Source of the DNA: Trebouxia sp. TZW2008
Taxonomy: Eukaryota > Chlorophyta > Trebouxiophyceae > Trebouxiales > Trebouxiaceae
NCBI GenBank assembly: GCA_002118135.1
Contig: BDIU01000123.1
Location: 1-64,000, forward strand
Length of the DNA: 64,000 nt
Direction of reading: 5' to 3'
Part shown: positions 47,550 to 58,834 of the stretch, piece after piece
How positions within the stretch are numbered: the first letter of the stretch is position 1
How the letters are laid out: the number at the start of each line of letters is the position of its first letter
Notes under the pieces: generated by a model
What the model saw: only the letters and a program-made list of their open reading frames with translations
What the model was told of the DNA's origin: nothing
Database searches by the model: none
Made by a program: the position numbers and the translations under genes

Positions 47550-48850
47550 GCGCCTATTGCTCCAGATATGCATAAACCATCCTTTGGTGGGTCACCTAGA
47601 CGTTCACAAAACCTTGAAGGCTATCTCCAGCTGCTTTTACTGGCATAGACAGGCAGAGAGGTGTGCAATGTCTGTCATTGCCCATGTTGTCAGTTGGGAG
47701 GTACTCATCCTGCAATTGTGTTCAGCATTTCCAGTTGTCAGCTGCATTCACTCATGTTGCAAAACCATCTGGCTTTGGACAGCCTCTTGATGTTCGTCTT
47801 GGCCAGTTCGCACTGCTATTGAGGACTTCATGAGTCGGCACTTGTTGCTGGAGCCAAGTGGCAACAACGCAATGGGCGTTCTGTGTACAAAGTTTGCAAA
47901 TGTATTAATGCAGTGGTCTGCAGTGGCAAATCTGATGCTGTTGATTGGGCAAGCAAGTATCTTGAGCATGTTGTGCAGCAAGAAGCTGCTGCAATTATCA
48001 TCACCTTGAGATCAGTGGTCCTCCAGTCGAACAGACATGTCAATACCATTAGGCGTCCTCGCGGGCGCCTCTGTCTGTAGAGGCAGCCCAGGACTGCTGC
48101 TTTAGAGCAGCAAACAGCAGAAACTTGACCCTGGGGGGTTCAGCCCAGGGAATCCAGTTATAGCTTCTATCAAGCGCTGTCCTCTGTGCTTGATGGTTGC
48201 TGGAACTCTTCTCTGCATGCCATGCTCAGACTGATGCGTAAACATGGTGTGTTGGTAGAATCCTTGAGGATGTGCTAGGTGATTTCATCTCTATGACTAA
48301 TTGGCATAAGCGTCCATGCCTGGCCCAAATTGCCATTAAAAGGCATGGCCTGAGTGTTTGCGGCGAACTTCCTTCTGCCTAGATCATGGCATGGCTGCAG
48401 CTGGTTCAACCCCGCTTAATATATTTATGGAAGCTTTCAGCTCACAGGAAAGACATCGTCGACACTGCCTTGCACCTTTGCTGAAAAGCTTCAGAAGCTG
48501 ACAGCGCATGCTGCTACACTAAGTGTCAGAGTACAGCAGCGCCAGGTGCGCTACTATGATGCTAAGCATACTGCTACCAGCATTGCGTTCAATGATCAAG
48601 TGTTGCTGTAGAAGCAGCTGTTCTAGCCGTTAAATTCACTGGCTAACACCAGCAAGCTTGCACACAAATATGGACGCGCTCTCAGGTCATTGAACTTGTT
48701 GATAAAGCCTACAGGTTGGACACACCAGAGACCATGCAACTACATGATGGCTTGTATGTATCTGTGATGCAGCGCTACCAATGCAATGCCACATTCTGCC
48801 TCCTGAACCTTCTGATGAAGGTGCTGAGTGGAAGGTGGGCTTCAGTCTGG
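47550..48850 (+). mobile_element. degenerate Ty3/gypsy-type retrotransposon pol remnant
   Basis: Frames shift often, but integrase-type pieces can be followed in order: HPLVGHLDVHKTLKAISSCF with YWHRQAE (zinc-binding HHCC region, second pair lost), then QQRQVRYYDAKH with FNDQVLL (C-terminal integrase linker), KLAHKY, and finally AYRLDTPETMQLHDGLYVSV. No intact reverse transcriptase and no long terminal repeats were identified. Confidence 0.7.
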
Positions 48851-49754
48851 ATCATGGGCTGGTGAAGCGCGAATGAAAAAAATCAAGGTGAAGCGCTGAT
48901 CAGATTCATTGCTTATGGTCCTAAGCACAGTCTGTGGCCATAGGTTGTTGTAAGTATTTTGCAATGAATATGCAGGGCTTGTTCAAAGGTATTGGTCTGG
49001 AGAAGTGGAGTCATACTGGAGCGGCTTCTTGTAGTGTATTGCACTCCTGTTCTTAAGTGTACATGCAAATTATCATCTGTGACAGCTGACATGTGGCATG
49101 TCGTCTGTACTGCGCCTGGGTCATGGCATGTTTGCAACGCTCAATACGTCTACCAACATGCAATATACCGGCATCGTGAGTGCCAGGCTTTGCATCCTGC
49201 CGTTGAGCTCTGGTATGTGTGTATGCATGCAAACAGTCATGCAGTTTCAGCTCGGCTATTTCTACGCTTCATTCACACTGCCATGCAGCAATCACTTTGT
49301 CATATTGATGCAACTGACTGGTCTGATCAGCCCATTGAGTGTGGCTTTGTCTACGATGATGCCAGCAATGCACCTGTGCTGACCCTCCACTGTCTTGCAC
49401 TTCTTTTCATCACACTGTTCGCATCCCCCGAAAAGGGAGGAGGTTGTCACATCGTGATTGTTCACCCATTTGAGCTGACTCTATCTGACGTGACTGACCA
49501 CTCATGCCTTACTGTATATGACTACGCTACTGTTCATTGATCCACGTGCTGCCTGAGCAACTCTCGTGAGCTCACTTTTCACGGCGATATCTCATCGCCA
49601 CCAGCGCTAGGAACAATTATACATAAAACTGTACCATCAATGTCTTGCTGCATGCACGTTGCATCAATGCATGTATACTGATATGTATCAATATACAGGG
49701 GCTTCGGTAAAATGGCGCTGCATTACCAGCTAGTGGGGGGCACATGCACATTAC
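48851..49754. other. unassigned, probably transposon-derived
   Basis: A 182-codon open stretch at 48992-49540 (+) shows no recognised motif and no codon pattern that argues for function. It is treated as non-coding. Confidence 0.35.
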
Positions 49755-50370
49755 ACTGTGGCATATGTATTGGATGGGGCCCAATCCCAGCAGTTATACC
49801 ATACGTACCTGTACATGTGTTGTGGGATTGGGCCGCGGGAAGGGATTGTCTTGCATGCAGCGAGCAGCCTTCCAACGGCGGTTGAAAAACCGTTTCGGTG
49901 GGGTCTGAACACTGCATGATCTCTGTCGAAGATCATCATGTCAATGTTGTCCTGCAGGCATTGAAAGTAAGCATGCATATGCAATTGCTGTTTGCACTAA
50001 CCGCTCATGAGCATGAGCAGCTTGTGTAGTTGTGGGCGCTGTATGCATGGCATATAGACACACACCTGCGCGACAGACCTTCATAAGTCATCGCGTCTGT
50101 GAGAAAGTAAGCTCAGCTATGGGATAAGCAAACCTGCTGATTTTTTTAGGGTCACGGTGACTTGGCAGCTGCTGAGGCAGCTGCACCCACCTCGCTGCAT
50201 TCCGCAGAATCGCCTTTCAGTGCGCCTGCGTCATGACTGTCTGCACGTCACAGCCCATGCAGAATAGAAGAAAGGCATGCATATATGTATGCGCAGAAGG
50301 CGGCCTGTGTGGGCGACCGTGTGAAAAAACCATGGTCAGCTTTCCCTGAAGCCTAGACGACTGCTTGCTG
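49755..50370 (-). repeat. interspersed repeat family A, copy 4 (inverted)
   Basis: On the minus strand it carries CAGCAGCTGCC, GACCCTAAAA, CCCATAGCTGAG, ACAGACGCGATGA, GATGATCTTCGACAGAGATC and ATGCAGTGTTC, the blocks that define copies 1-3 around 20.5-24.3 kb. Confidence 0.7.
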
Positions 50371-52380
50371 AGAGGCTGGCGTCGTGTTCCCCTGTACCGC
50401 TGGTCATGAGGAAAAGGTGTCTCGACAACATCAGCAGGCAACAGCAGCGTGAGGGCCATCCACATCGGTCGAGCCTTACTGTTGAGAGTAGCTGTGCAAT
50501 GCCGTGAAACTTTGCACAGCTGGCCCTGTACAAGTTGCTGACCAGTGATTGAGGCTACGCGGTGATCAAGCAGCCCAATGCCACTTGTTTTTCAGCCGTC
50601 AACGATCGAAACATGTTCTTCGGTTCCCTTCGGCTTGGCAATCGCTCCCTGTGCTTGCTTGTCATACTTCCAGCGCAAGCACAGTAGCTCATGCAGTCTT
50701 GTTGCAGTGCACCAGCGTCAGGGCACGTTGCAGAGTCAGGTATGCAGTGCACATGCTCTGCCAAACAGTGCAGCTTGTTGTTATTTGCGTTGAGAAGCAC
50801 TACTGACTTGCAGCCCAAGAGCTTTGTGAACTGCAACCATGCACAACAAGTCTCTGTGCTGCAAACTATACCAAAGAAATTTCCTCAGCTTGCTGCTTCT
50901 CTGCTATCAATAGCAGAACCGTGATCAAAAACATTTCTGAGGGTTTGCTGCGGCTCTGAATGTCATACATTGCCTTTGGCAACGTTATGAGGAGAGCAAT
51001 GGGTCAGGTGGGCTTGGGGATTTTCCACATTATTTCCAGCGCCTGTTGACAGAGTGTTTACAGTGACACGTGAGGCTGTTGCAAGCACCCATCATGCAAG
51101 ACTGCACACTTGATGAAGTTATTGCGGTCATCCGCATCACATACTTTGCTGGCACAAGTTTGGCGTTGCTCCTTGCTGCTAGCGCAGCTGTCAAGGCTCA
51201 CAAGCGTGCACAATAGCAAACGCAGCAAAATTGCCTGCAGCTCAGCTAATTTGCGCATCACTGCCTGCAATCCCTCTTGCATGATGTCATCACGGCATCC
51301 ACTCACACATTTGCTCTGCCTTTTTGCCTTGACTGCAAACATACAGTGCAAATTCTTGAACTAAGAGCATTCTGTTGGACAATCTATTTTGGAGAATGCA
51401 TTCAACAACCTTGCTGTAGACCATGCAAACACTGCCTATGTCATCAATCACAACAGCTGGCAACTCTTTTTGCTTCTGCTTCCATCTCAAGGGTACTGTC
51501 TCACTTTCATGGCCCATGGGTCTGGTGAAAAGACTATTTGTGAAAGCATGTTTAGCACCTGGTTATGCAATGAACTTCATCTGCTACAGCAACTATTGTT
51601 CGATGCAACTACAGCCAATTGCTTTTTGATTGCAACGATATGCTTGCAGGTCAGGTGTTGGTCAGTTCTGAGAGGCATTTGTTGGAAGGTAACAATCAGG
51701 AGCCAATCTCTGCAGAGTGCAGATCAGACTCTTCATTTGGGCAACACTGAAATGTTGACCTGTCTATTGATCAGATGCGCTGTCAGAAAGCACAAGTCAT
51801 GCATATGGCTTGCTTGGCTAAGGCATGGCTATACCCATGATGGCCGCTCATGCAGCGTACCTGCTGTTCTTGCTCTGCTCTTCAGTGCAGTCAGCATTGA
51901 GTTTGTAAGCACTGGCATGTGGCCTATACCTTGCGTACCGGTAGTTTGTTTTGAGTTATACATCAGACAATTATAAATTAGCCGATGTCTTCTATACAAA
52001 ATGGTCAGGTTGGTGCAAGCACAGCACGTCAAGTAGTTTGACTGGAGTTGTTTGGATCCTGTGACAGTGTGAGCACCCTTGCTTGACATCGTGACGATAT
52101 TTGCTCGTGGACACCCTTGTGGTCTGAATTCTTGAATTAGCAGATTGAATTTGCCTCGAGCGTTTAACATGTGCGAAGCAGGAAGAAGAACACCAGTCAG
52201 TTTTCACAAATTTGGATTTCTCCAAATTTGACTGAGAGACAGAAAGCTATAGTTGCAGCAATTGCATGCAGTGTGTGCACTATGCCTCGCTTGCAGGTGA
52301 ACAGCTTGCAGGTGCTGAGCTTAACTTTTTGATACAGACTGTGCAAGTCGCTCATTGCACGCTTCCAATTTTTCTGCAGC
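50371..52380. other. 2 kb with no recognised gene
   Basis: Open frames up to 195 codons (51389-51976, +) have no conserved motifs and no coherent splice signals. Around 52380-52500 sequence related to the possible Tudor-PWWP exon at 12.6 kb begins. Confidence 0.35.
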
Positions 52381-52555
52381 ATCAGAAGACAGGTTCCATT
52401 GGGCTGTCATTGTCACTTGTGCATTGAACAAGGGGACTGCCTACAATCCTTCCACCATCACTGAATTCATTAGAATCAACTTGCTTACAACAGGCTGCTC
52501 AGGTGATTGGTTCTTCCTCTTTAGCTCTTTGCTGGCGGTGTTTGAATTAAGGAAA

Positions 52556-53182
52556 ATGGAGCGGCACATTGACCATGGAGATGCAGGTGGCACAGCCAAT
52601 GCAGCAGCCTCAGCTGCGATTGGTCAGGCTTCTGGCAGTGTTGCTGCTGCCTCAGCTTCAGTCCAGCCCACTAACAGCAGATTCAGGCTGCATCAGCTGG
52701 TAGAGGTGAAGCAGAAGGGCTTGAAGGTGTGGTGGCCTGGAAAGGTATGCTATCTCTTGTGACTGATCAATGTCACTGCCTTTGCCACAATCACTCTGGC
52801 ACACACTGTGCTCAGCTGTTGACTGAATCAGTAGCCAACAAAATTGCAACTTGTGAAGGGCACAAAATCTGTAGACAGTAGTGGTTCTTGACCTCCTGTA
52901 TTTAATGCTGTTTTTTTATTGTTGTTGTATCAGATGACAATGCTTGCTGATGTTTAGGTCACCACTCCGACCCAGCAGCAGAAGAAGGAGCTGGGCATGA
53001 CAGCATCACACTTCATGGTGCTGTATTGTGGGGACCACACATACTATAAGTGGCATACAAGCAACAAAAATGTCAGGCCCTTCATGCAGAGGGAAACTCC
53101 TGATGGCTCAAATGCTGACTTCGTGGCCGCCATGGAGGAAGCCGACGCTTTGCTCGCAAGCGGAATAGCGCACTTAGGATGA
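52556..53182 (+). CDS. truncated paralogue: stand-alone PWWP-like protein
   Basis: Two exons, 52556-52744 and 52958-53182, encode 137 residues without disruption. They match the C-terminus of the Tudor-PWWP gene: an AGGTANAAASA Ala-rich lead-in, FRLHQLVEVKQKGLKVWWPG, then VTTPTQQQKKELGM, FMVLYCGDHTYYKWHTS, VRPFMQRE and DFVAAMEEADALL. The intron sits at exactly the same place. The N-terminal, acidic and Tudor parts are absent apart from a relic near 52400. The intact frame suggests either recent duplication or retained function as a lone reader domain. The ATG at 52556 is the first in frame; no promoter evidence was seen. Confidence 0.65.
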
Positions 53183-53839
53183 TGCCTAGCCTATGGAAGG
53201 AACAGTGGCTTGTTGCATGACCGCATATGCACTGATGCTCACCAAGACTAGCTGAAGAATGTTATCTCGACATATCCGGATATGTTGTTTCTAAAAGTCG
53301 TAGTCCCTGTCCAACATTGTACTGACTGCATAAGTACGTATATGTATGAGCCTGTGATTGCTAACAGCTGTTGCAATACAAACAAATGACCTGGCAAAGC
53401 AGGCTAGCCGGAGTCTGCAAATGGATGCACTAGCTTCTTGGCCATCTGTCAAGCATGGCACTGCAAATTCATACTGCGTGTGCATAATGCTTCTGACCCA
53501 GTCACCACTGAAGCGGGGGCATTTGTTCTGCTGAAACGTATGAGCGATTAGTATGAGATGTTTTCACCTCAACCATTACGCACAGCAACTGTGACCCTGG
53601 ACATTCATGATCAGGGCACATGATGTCATTCAGTCAGCTCAAGCAATTTCAACACTGTGACAGCAGCTATTGCATGTTGCTGCAGCTCAAGAATTGAAAT
53701 GTCCCTAATCAAATTGTGAAATCAAGGTCTCTCCCTACAAGCAGAAGCATACTCCAAGCATGATGCAGACACAAGCAAGCCCAGCACACATGAATGATCA
53801 TCATTTCATGCACCTTTATCCGTCAGCCAATCTCATGAA
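53183..53839. other. convergent spacer between mini-PWWP and CLT
   Basis: No gene is seen. It corresponds in position to 7651-8408 of the other PWWP/CLT junction, in inverted orientation. Confidence 0.5.
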
Positions 53840-56800
53840 TCAGCTCTGTTTGCCAAACTTGTCTGCCAACCAAGGCTTCCACTTGGGCAGATTATACGTG
53901 GCAAGTCCAGCCACTAACACTGCACTGCCTGCTATAAATTGTGCCCCCAAGTCTGGCGTGTCTTGCAGGTAAGGTAAGGAGAAAGTGAAAGCAAAAATGG
54001 TAAGGGGAGTGATGCTAGAGTTGGTCAAGGACTGCACAACAGCACCTGCACCACCAATGCACAGCTTGAGCAACTGCAGGGTGAGTTCCGAACTGAAATC
54101 AGCAATGTAAAGCACAATTGCGCTGCTGTGAACAAGGCTCACATTCATTCTCTTGATGAAACAAAGCAGTAGTGGCATGCAACATGCGCATTGTCCAGCA
54201 GCGTCAACAAGAGGATGGGGTCTCTTTGTGCTTTCATTTCAGCAAGCTTCAACAATGCAGTAGCAGGGTTACAAGCCGGCAGTGATCTCACCTGCTGATC
54301 GCAGCAAATTTAGCAGTGATATATTGTAAGCCAAATTCATGCTGACGTAGAGGACTGGCAGCAAGGGGGCCCCATCACACCCTGAGCCGCCCCCAGGGGT
54401 GATGCCTTGAAAGCAGGACAGACCTGTACACAACACCCTGGCTCAAATAGGCTGTAAAAGCAAATGCAAATGCAGTGATCACTTGATACATAGATACTCA
54501 GTATCAGGGCACTTTGTAGCAAGGACAATGCCAACAAGAACCGACTGTTGTATTCTGAGACAGTATTCTTGGGGACAACATCACTCACTACGTCATGAAC
54601 ATCCTGTGGTTGGAGACCAGATGTCCTACATGGATGGGCGGTAGAGGCTGTGTCTCTGCTGACTTGCCTGATGCATGAGGCAAGCAAAATTGTCCGTGTT
54701 GGGCACATGGGCCTTGTGATTGAGGATCGAGCTGTGAAGATCTGTCGTGTTTGCTAAGATACCTGTGACAACAGCAGCAGCCCACAGCAGCAGATGCTGA
54801 AACGGCAATCTGATGATGAATCTCTGCATGAGCAGCAGCAGCGCATCACGTGCAAGAGCTACACAGGAAGATAGTCTCAAGGCAGCCCGCCATCACCAAA
54901 ATATCATGCCACGTGGGGATCAGGCTCTGGGCAATGTCAATACCGGCAACAGCAGCAGCAGTACGGCAATCAGCAGCAATGTCAACTCATGCGTGAGCTA
55001 CACAAGGTGATGATGAGGCAGCTCACCGTCTCCAACATACTGAGGCAGCTCAGACAAGGACAAGCCTCTGAGTGATGTCAACACTGGCAGCAGCAGCAGC
55101 ACGCCGACAGCCTGGGCCCCAGAACCAAAAGAATTCACGACGAAGATGTCCAGGGGCTTGCCCCCCAGGGTCTCCTTGGCATCAGCAAAGATCTTCTCCT
55201 TGATGATGGAGGCCAGCGCTGGGAACAGCATGGACGACACAAAGATACCGATATATAAAGGATCTGCCTGCATGTGACACCACCATCATAAGCAAATTGC
55301 ATGGAAAAGACAAAGACGCCAATATATAGAGGATCCGCCTGCATACAAGGAGATCGTTGGGACAGAAAAGCCATGAAAAACACGTATGCGCCAATGCATA
55401 GAGAGTCCACCTGCATGACATACCATGACGGTCAAGGAAACAGCATGGAAGAGACAAAGGTGCCAGTATGTCAAGTATCTGACTGCATGTAATGTCATCA
55501 TGGTCAAGGAAGCATCATACAGTAAACACTCTTTGTAAAGACACTTGATGTAAGGACAATCTCAATGTAAGGACAACACCGTTGGGATCCAATCACTGCA
55601 TTCTGACTGCAGTGGTCCCGTTGAGTAAGGACAATCTGATGTAAGGACAAATTTCTTGGTGCCCAACGCAGTAGTTACAAAGAGAGTCCACTGTATAAGG
55701 GAACATAGATGCCAGTATACAGTGGGTCTGCCTGTATGGTACAATTCCTTAAGGCAACAAGAGGCCCCAGCAGTGCGCTGCCTTGACGCTTAGACAGCAT
55801 GCAGAAGTGAGCCCTGCCTCTGTGACTCGAATGAAAGCACCAACGCAAAGGTTGAGGGTTCGAACCCCTTTTTCCGCTCTCTTCCTTTCTTTTACAGAGA
55901 AAGAGGTTTCTTTTTTGTTTTTTCACCCAATTTTTTTACAATGACCAGGTGTTGGTTGTTGGCGTAAAGAGTATATAATGACACAGAAACGGAAGTCAGA
56001 AAACAAGGGCCAAAAAAAGTGTTAACGCCTAGTGCTTGTAGCTCAAATGGATAGAGTATCAAACTACGGATTTGAGGGTTGAGAGTTCAAGCCTTTGTGC
56101 CGCATGCATGCAGTAGGATCAACATATAAGCTTTGTGAGACTGACCAGACAGCTCAACAGAACAAGATTCCAGCAATGCAGCATCTATTGCCTGGACTGT
56201 TTGCTTTGGCGCAGCAGTCAGCCGGCTTGCTCTAAATGCATGTTCCTGAGCATCTGTTCTCATACAGGATCATGCCCATGTCAAGCATGCATAACAAATA
56301 TGGGTTGTTCAGGTACAGCACCTGCTGGAACACGTTGGCGCTAGCGTCAGAAGGCGCAGCTGCTAAGCACACACCAGCAGCCACAATGAGCGCTCCAAGA
56401 ATCTACATTTCCCACACACACAGCATAAGCAGTTGTCAACGTCAACAATCAAGGCACTTGAGCAAACTTGAATCAGCAGGCAGGGCAAGATTTCCTTAGG
56501 GACAAGCAGAAGCTCGGAGTGGTACAGGTGAGCTGGAAATGATCAATCACCTGCTCACGCTCAAGGGGTTTTTTGAGCACTAAGTAGGACAAGCCAATCT
56601 GAAAAAGAATGATGGACTGTGATAGAAGCGGCAGCGTAACACCTGCAGCAGTGAATGCATAGCTTTTCAGTTGGAAAATCCATATATGTCATACTCACCA
56701 GGCTCTTCTCCTTTCGACACTGCTGGAGCGTGACTATCACATGGTGCTGACATGAATGACTGTGGGCTACTTACACAAGGTGTGCCATTGCTCTTGACAT

Positions 56801-58395
56801 GAGCTGTATGCATTGGTCTACAATCTCCAAGGAGCAGTTGGGCTACAGCAGACTTGCATATGACGAGCAGCAAGCAGATACCTGGCAGCTTTGAGGCACC
56901 AATGAAACCAAGCAGCTGCGAGGCAGCTTCTAGACCTCCAATGCCGATAAACAAGCGCTTGTCTGGTGCATCCAGCATCTGCTGTGTCACCTGACCCTGC
57001 CTGCACAGTCAGCTTATACCATTACAGTAAAGTCTCTTTGCAAGGACGCTTGAGGTAAGGACAATCTCAATGTCAGGACAATGCCATTGGTAGCCAATCA
57101 CTGCATTTTGACTACAATTGGTCCCTCTGAGTGAGGACAATTCAATGTAAAGCCAAATTGCTAGGGAACCAAAGCAGATGTTACAAAGAGAGTTTACTGT
57201 TCCCCAACACTTGACAAGATGAAGCCTTTATACCGGTTTTGCCACAGCTCACAGTGACACCCTTGAATTGGGTGCAGACACAGTGATGGTCTCAAGGGTG
57301 AGGATTGTGAGCTCTGTACCAGCAAACGCGCATATCAACACAATACAGCCAGCAGTAGATGCTTTGAGGATAGGGGCTGTTGGCCTGTGCATTCTTTGTC
57401 AGGGACAATCAATTCACAAATTTTGGACAGCATTACCATAAAGACGACCCAGGAATAAGCATGGACATCAACAGAAGCCTGAAAACAGTCTGCATTGTCC
57501 AGCTGATGCTCTGTGTATGATGCAGGCAGGTTTCAGATTGCTGTTGATACACGCCTGCCACTGGAAGGTCTTTCTGGCAGTCAGCATGCTAAGGCACACG
57601 TTTGTGAAGAGCCCTGTATCTGCTGCTGAAATTGCTTCTCAGCATGGAAGTATGGATGGCCAGCATAACAGTCTCACTACACTCAGCATGTGAAGCTGTG
57701 TGCATGTGAGTGATCAGCCAACTGGCACAGCTGTGTGACCAAGCCCAATGCTGTGGGCATGTAATGAAGAGCTTACTTGTATCGTGTGGCAAGGATGCCA
57801 AAGTAGACAAGCAGATAGCCAAACGTCTGAAACTGGGAAAGGACAAAGACATAGTTGCCCATTGGAACCAAAGCCATCTTGTACAGCACTCTGTTGGCTA
57901 CACCAGTCGCCATGGCCGCTGCTACACTGGCCTGCCACAAGCATCCCCAGATCAGTTAGTGATGGTGCACAGGTTGTCATCCTGATTGGCGTCTCCATGG
58001 GAGCTTCTGACGCTCCTCAAGGCTCAGCATGTACCCTTTGTGATACAGTGCAAGTGCTGCAGGCGTGTGCTGGAAACGCGCACCAAAATATAGAAGTTGT
58101 CTCCTTCGGAGGACGGCGAGTCCCCCTGCTTGCTGCTTGATTTGCTCTCTGTCTGACTGACCTTGGCTGTCACTCCTGATCTCACATTGCGTCGCAACAT
58201 GGTTCTTTGCTGGTGTTGCAGACTGAGAGTCAGGCTAGGTTTTGTGATCACTCTGTTACACCTGGATGCTGACCGTCTAGACAAGACGGTGCGTGCAACC
58301 GGCAGCCGCGCGCGAGAGGTCGCAGCACTGGACACGCCAGCGATACAAGAGCATGTTCGACTCTGCACTGATACTGATGGCAGCTGACCGCCCAT
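53840..58395 (-). CDS. CLT: CRT-like plastid transporter (CLT family)
   Basis: Eight phase-consistent exons (58084-58395, 57777-57931, 56882-57000, 56551-56642, 56322-56402, 55027-55267, 54292-54423, 53840-54045) give 445 residues. Exon 1 is Ser/Arg/Ala-rich (MGGQLPSVSVQSRTCSCIAG), a likely chloroplast transit peptide. The rest matches plant homologues of the Plasmodium chloroquine-resistance transporter in the drug/metabolite transporter superfamily: ANRVLYKMALVPMGNYVFVL, GIGGLEAASQLLGF, LPLLSQSIILFQIGLSYLVL, GALIVAAGVCLAAAPS, SSMLFPALASIIKEKIFADA, IFVVNSFGS, GCDGAPLLPVLYVSMNLAYN, SSITPLTIFAFTFSLPYL. Plant CLTs move glutathione and gamma-glutamylcysteine across the plastid envelope, so that is the inferred role. 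Several hydrophobic helices are evident. The gene is divergent from GPN1. Its introns host two MITEs, tRNA-like sequence and exon-edge copies. Confidence 0.9.
55268..55745 (-). repeat. acceptor-side array of CLT exon 6 edge
   Basis: Exon 6 begins at 55267 (ADPLYIGIFVSSM). Four upstream copies have acceptors near 55340, 55412, 55488 and 55731 and read ADPLYIGVFVFSM, VDSLCIGAYVFFM, a diverged YLTYWHLCLF and ADPLYTGIYV. Each continues ~40-60 bases before losing resemblance. Only the last, at 55267, leads into the conserved helices. Confidence 0.85.
55518..55695. mobile_element. 178 bp MITE with TA target duplication
   Basis: Near-palindromic ends CAGTAAACACTCTTTGTAA and TTACAAAGAGAGTCCACTG are flanked by TA on both sides, as in Tc1/mariner-type elements. 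The interior repeats TGTAAGGACAA. There is no coding capacity. It is inserted in CLT intron 5. Confidence 0.8.
55825..55880 (+). tRNA. tRNA 3'-half-like sequence
   Basis: GAGGGTTCGAACCCCTT forms a T-arm with a TTCGAAC loop and a B-box, followed by TTTCCGC. No matching 5' half was found, so this is probably a fragment, perhaps of organellar origin. Confidence 0.3.
56032..56104 (+). tRNA. tRNA-Arg(ACG)-like, acceptor stem broken
   Basis: The D arm (GCTC...GAGT), a perfect anticodon stem TCAAA/TTTGA around the loop CTACGGA (anticodon ACG), a 5-base variable loop and a TTCAAGC T-loop are clear. The 5' acceptor strand GTGCTTG has no complementary 3' strand (TGCCGCA). The AT-rich arms resemble a mitochondrial tRNA-Arg. 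A degenerate copy from an organellar insertion is the likeliest reading. Confidence 0.45.
57023..57201. mobile_element. second TIR MITE of the same family
   Basis: The ends CAGTAAAGTCTCTTTGCAA and TTACAAAGAGAGTTTACTG, a left TA and the interior GGTAAGGACAATCTCAATGT match the element at 55518 over its whole length. It is inserted in CLT intron 2. Confidence 0.8.
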
Positions 58396-58834
58396 GAAAG
58401 TTTGTACGGCCCACCGAGGCTTTCACGACAGGCACGCACACATGTCAATAAGCAAAGCAGGCACGGCGACCACCGCGAGTGTGTCTGGCGAAGCAATACA
58501 CGAGCAGCTTGCTGAGTGATCTTTGTCAGCGACAGACCATCGATGCCCGGAACGACAGCGATCGCCGAGCAGCGTTTGACCACAAGCTCGGTCATGCTAT
58601 GCATTTCACGCTGCCGTTTCATCTCCTCGCAGCATTTTTCCGACAGTCTTTGTGCGCTTCGCAAGTCGCGACAACCACCGACGCAGAGAAGGCTTGATGC
58701 GCTCTGGCATACCTTGCTTGTTGACTTCTGCTCACACGTCAGATAAGTTGACCACGGCCCGAGCGCGGCGAGACAGTACGTCCCGAGTCTGCTGGCCTGC
58801 ACTTCGACGGCAAGGCTTGGTTCCGTGAGCTGCC
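58396..58834. promoter_or_regulatory. divergent CLT/GPN1 promoter interval
   Basis: The start codons of CLT (-, 58395) and GPN1 (+, 58835) face away across 439 bp, so core promoters for both must lie here. No TATA box or clear motif was identified. Confidence 0.55.

Noticed and set aside
48992..49540. 182-codon open frame in the transposon-rich region
   Set aside because: No conserved motif, no supporting splice sites and a location next to a decayed retroelement; probably chance.
51389..51976. 195-codon open frame, plus strand
   Set aside because: Cys/Leu-rich composition typical of chance frames in this sequence; no recognised domain.
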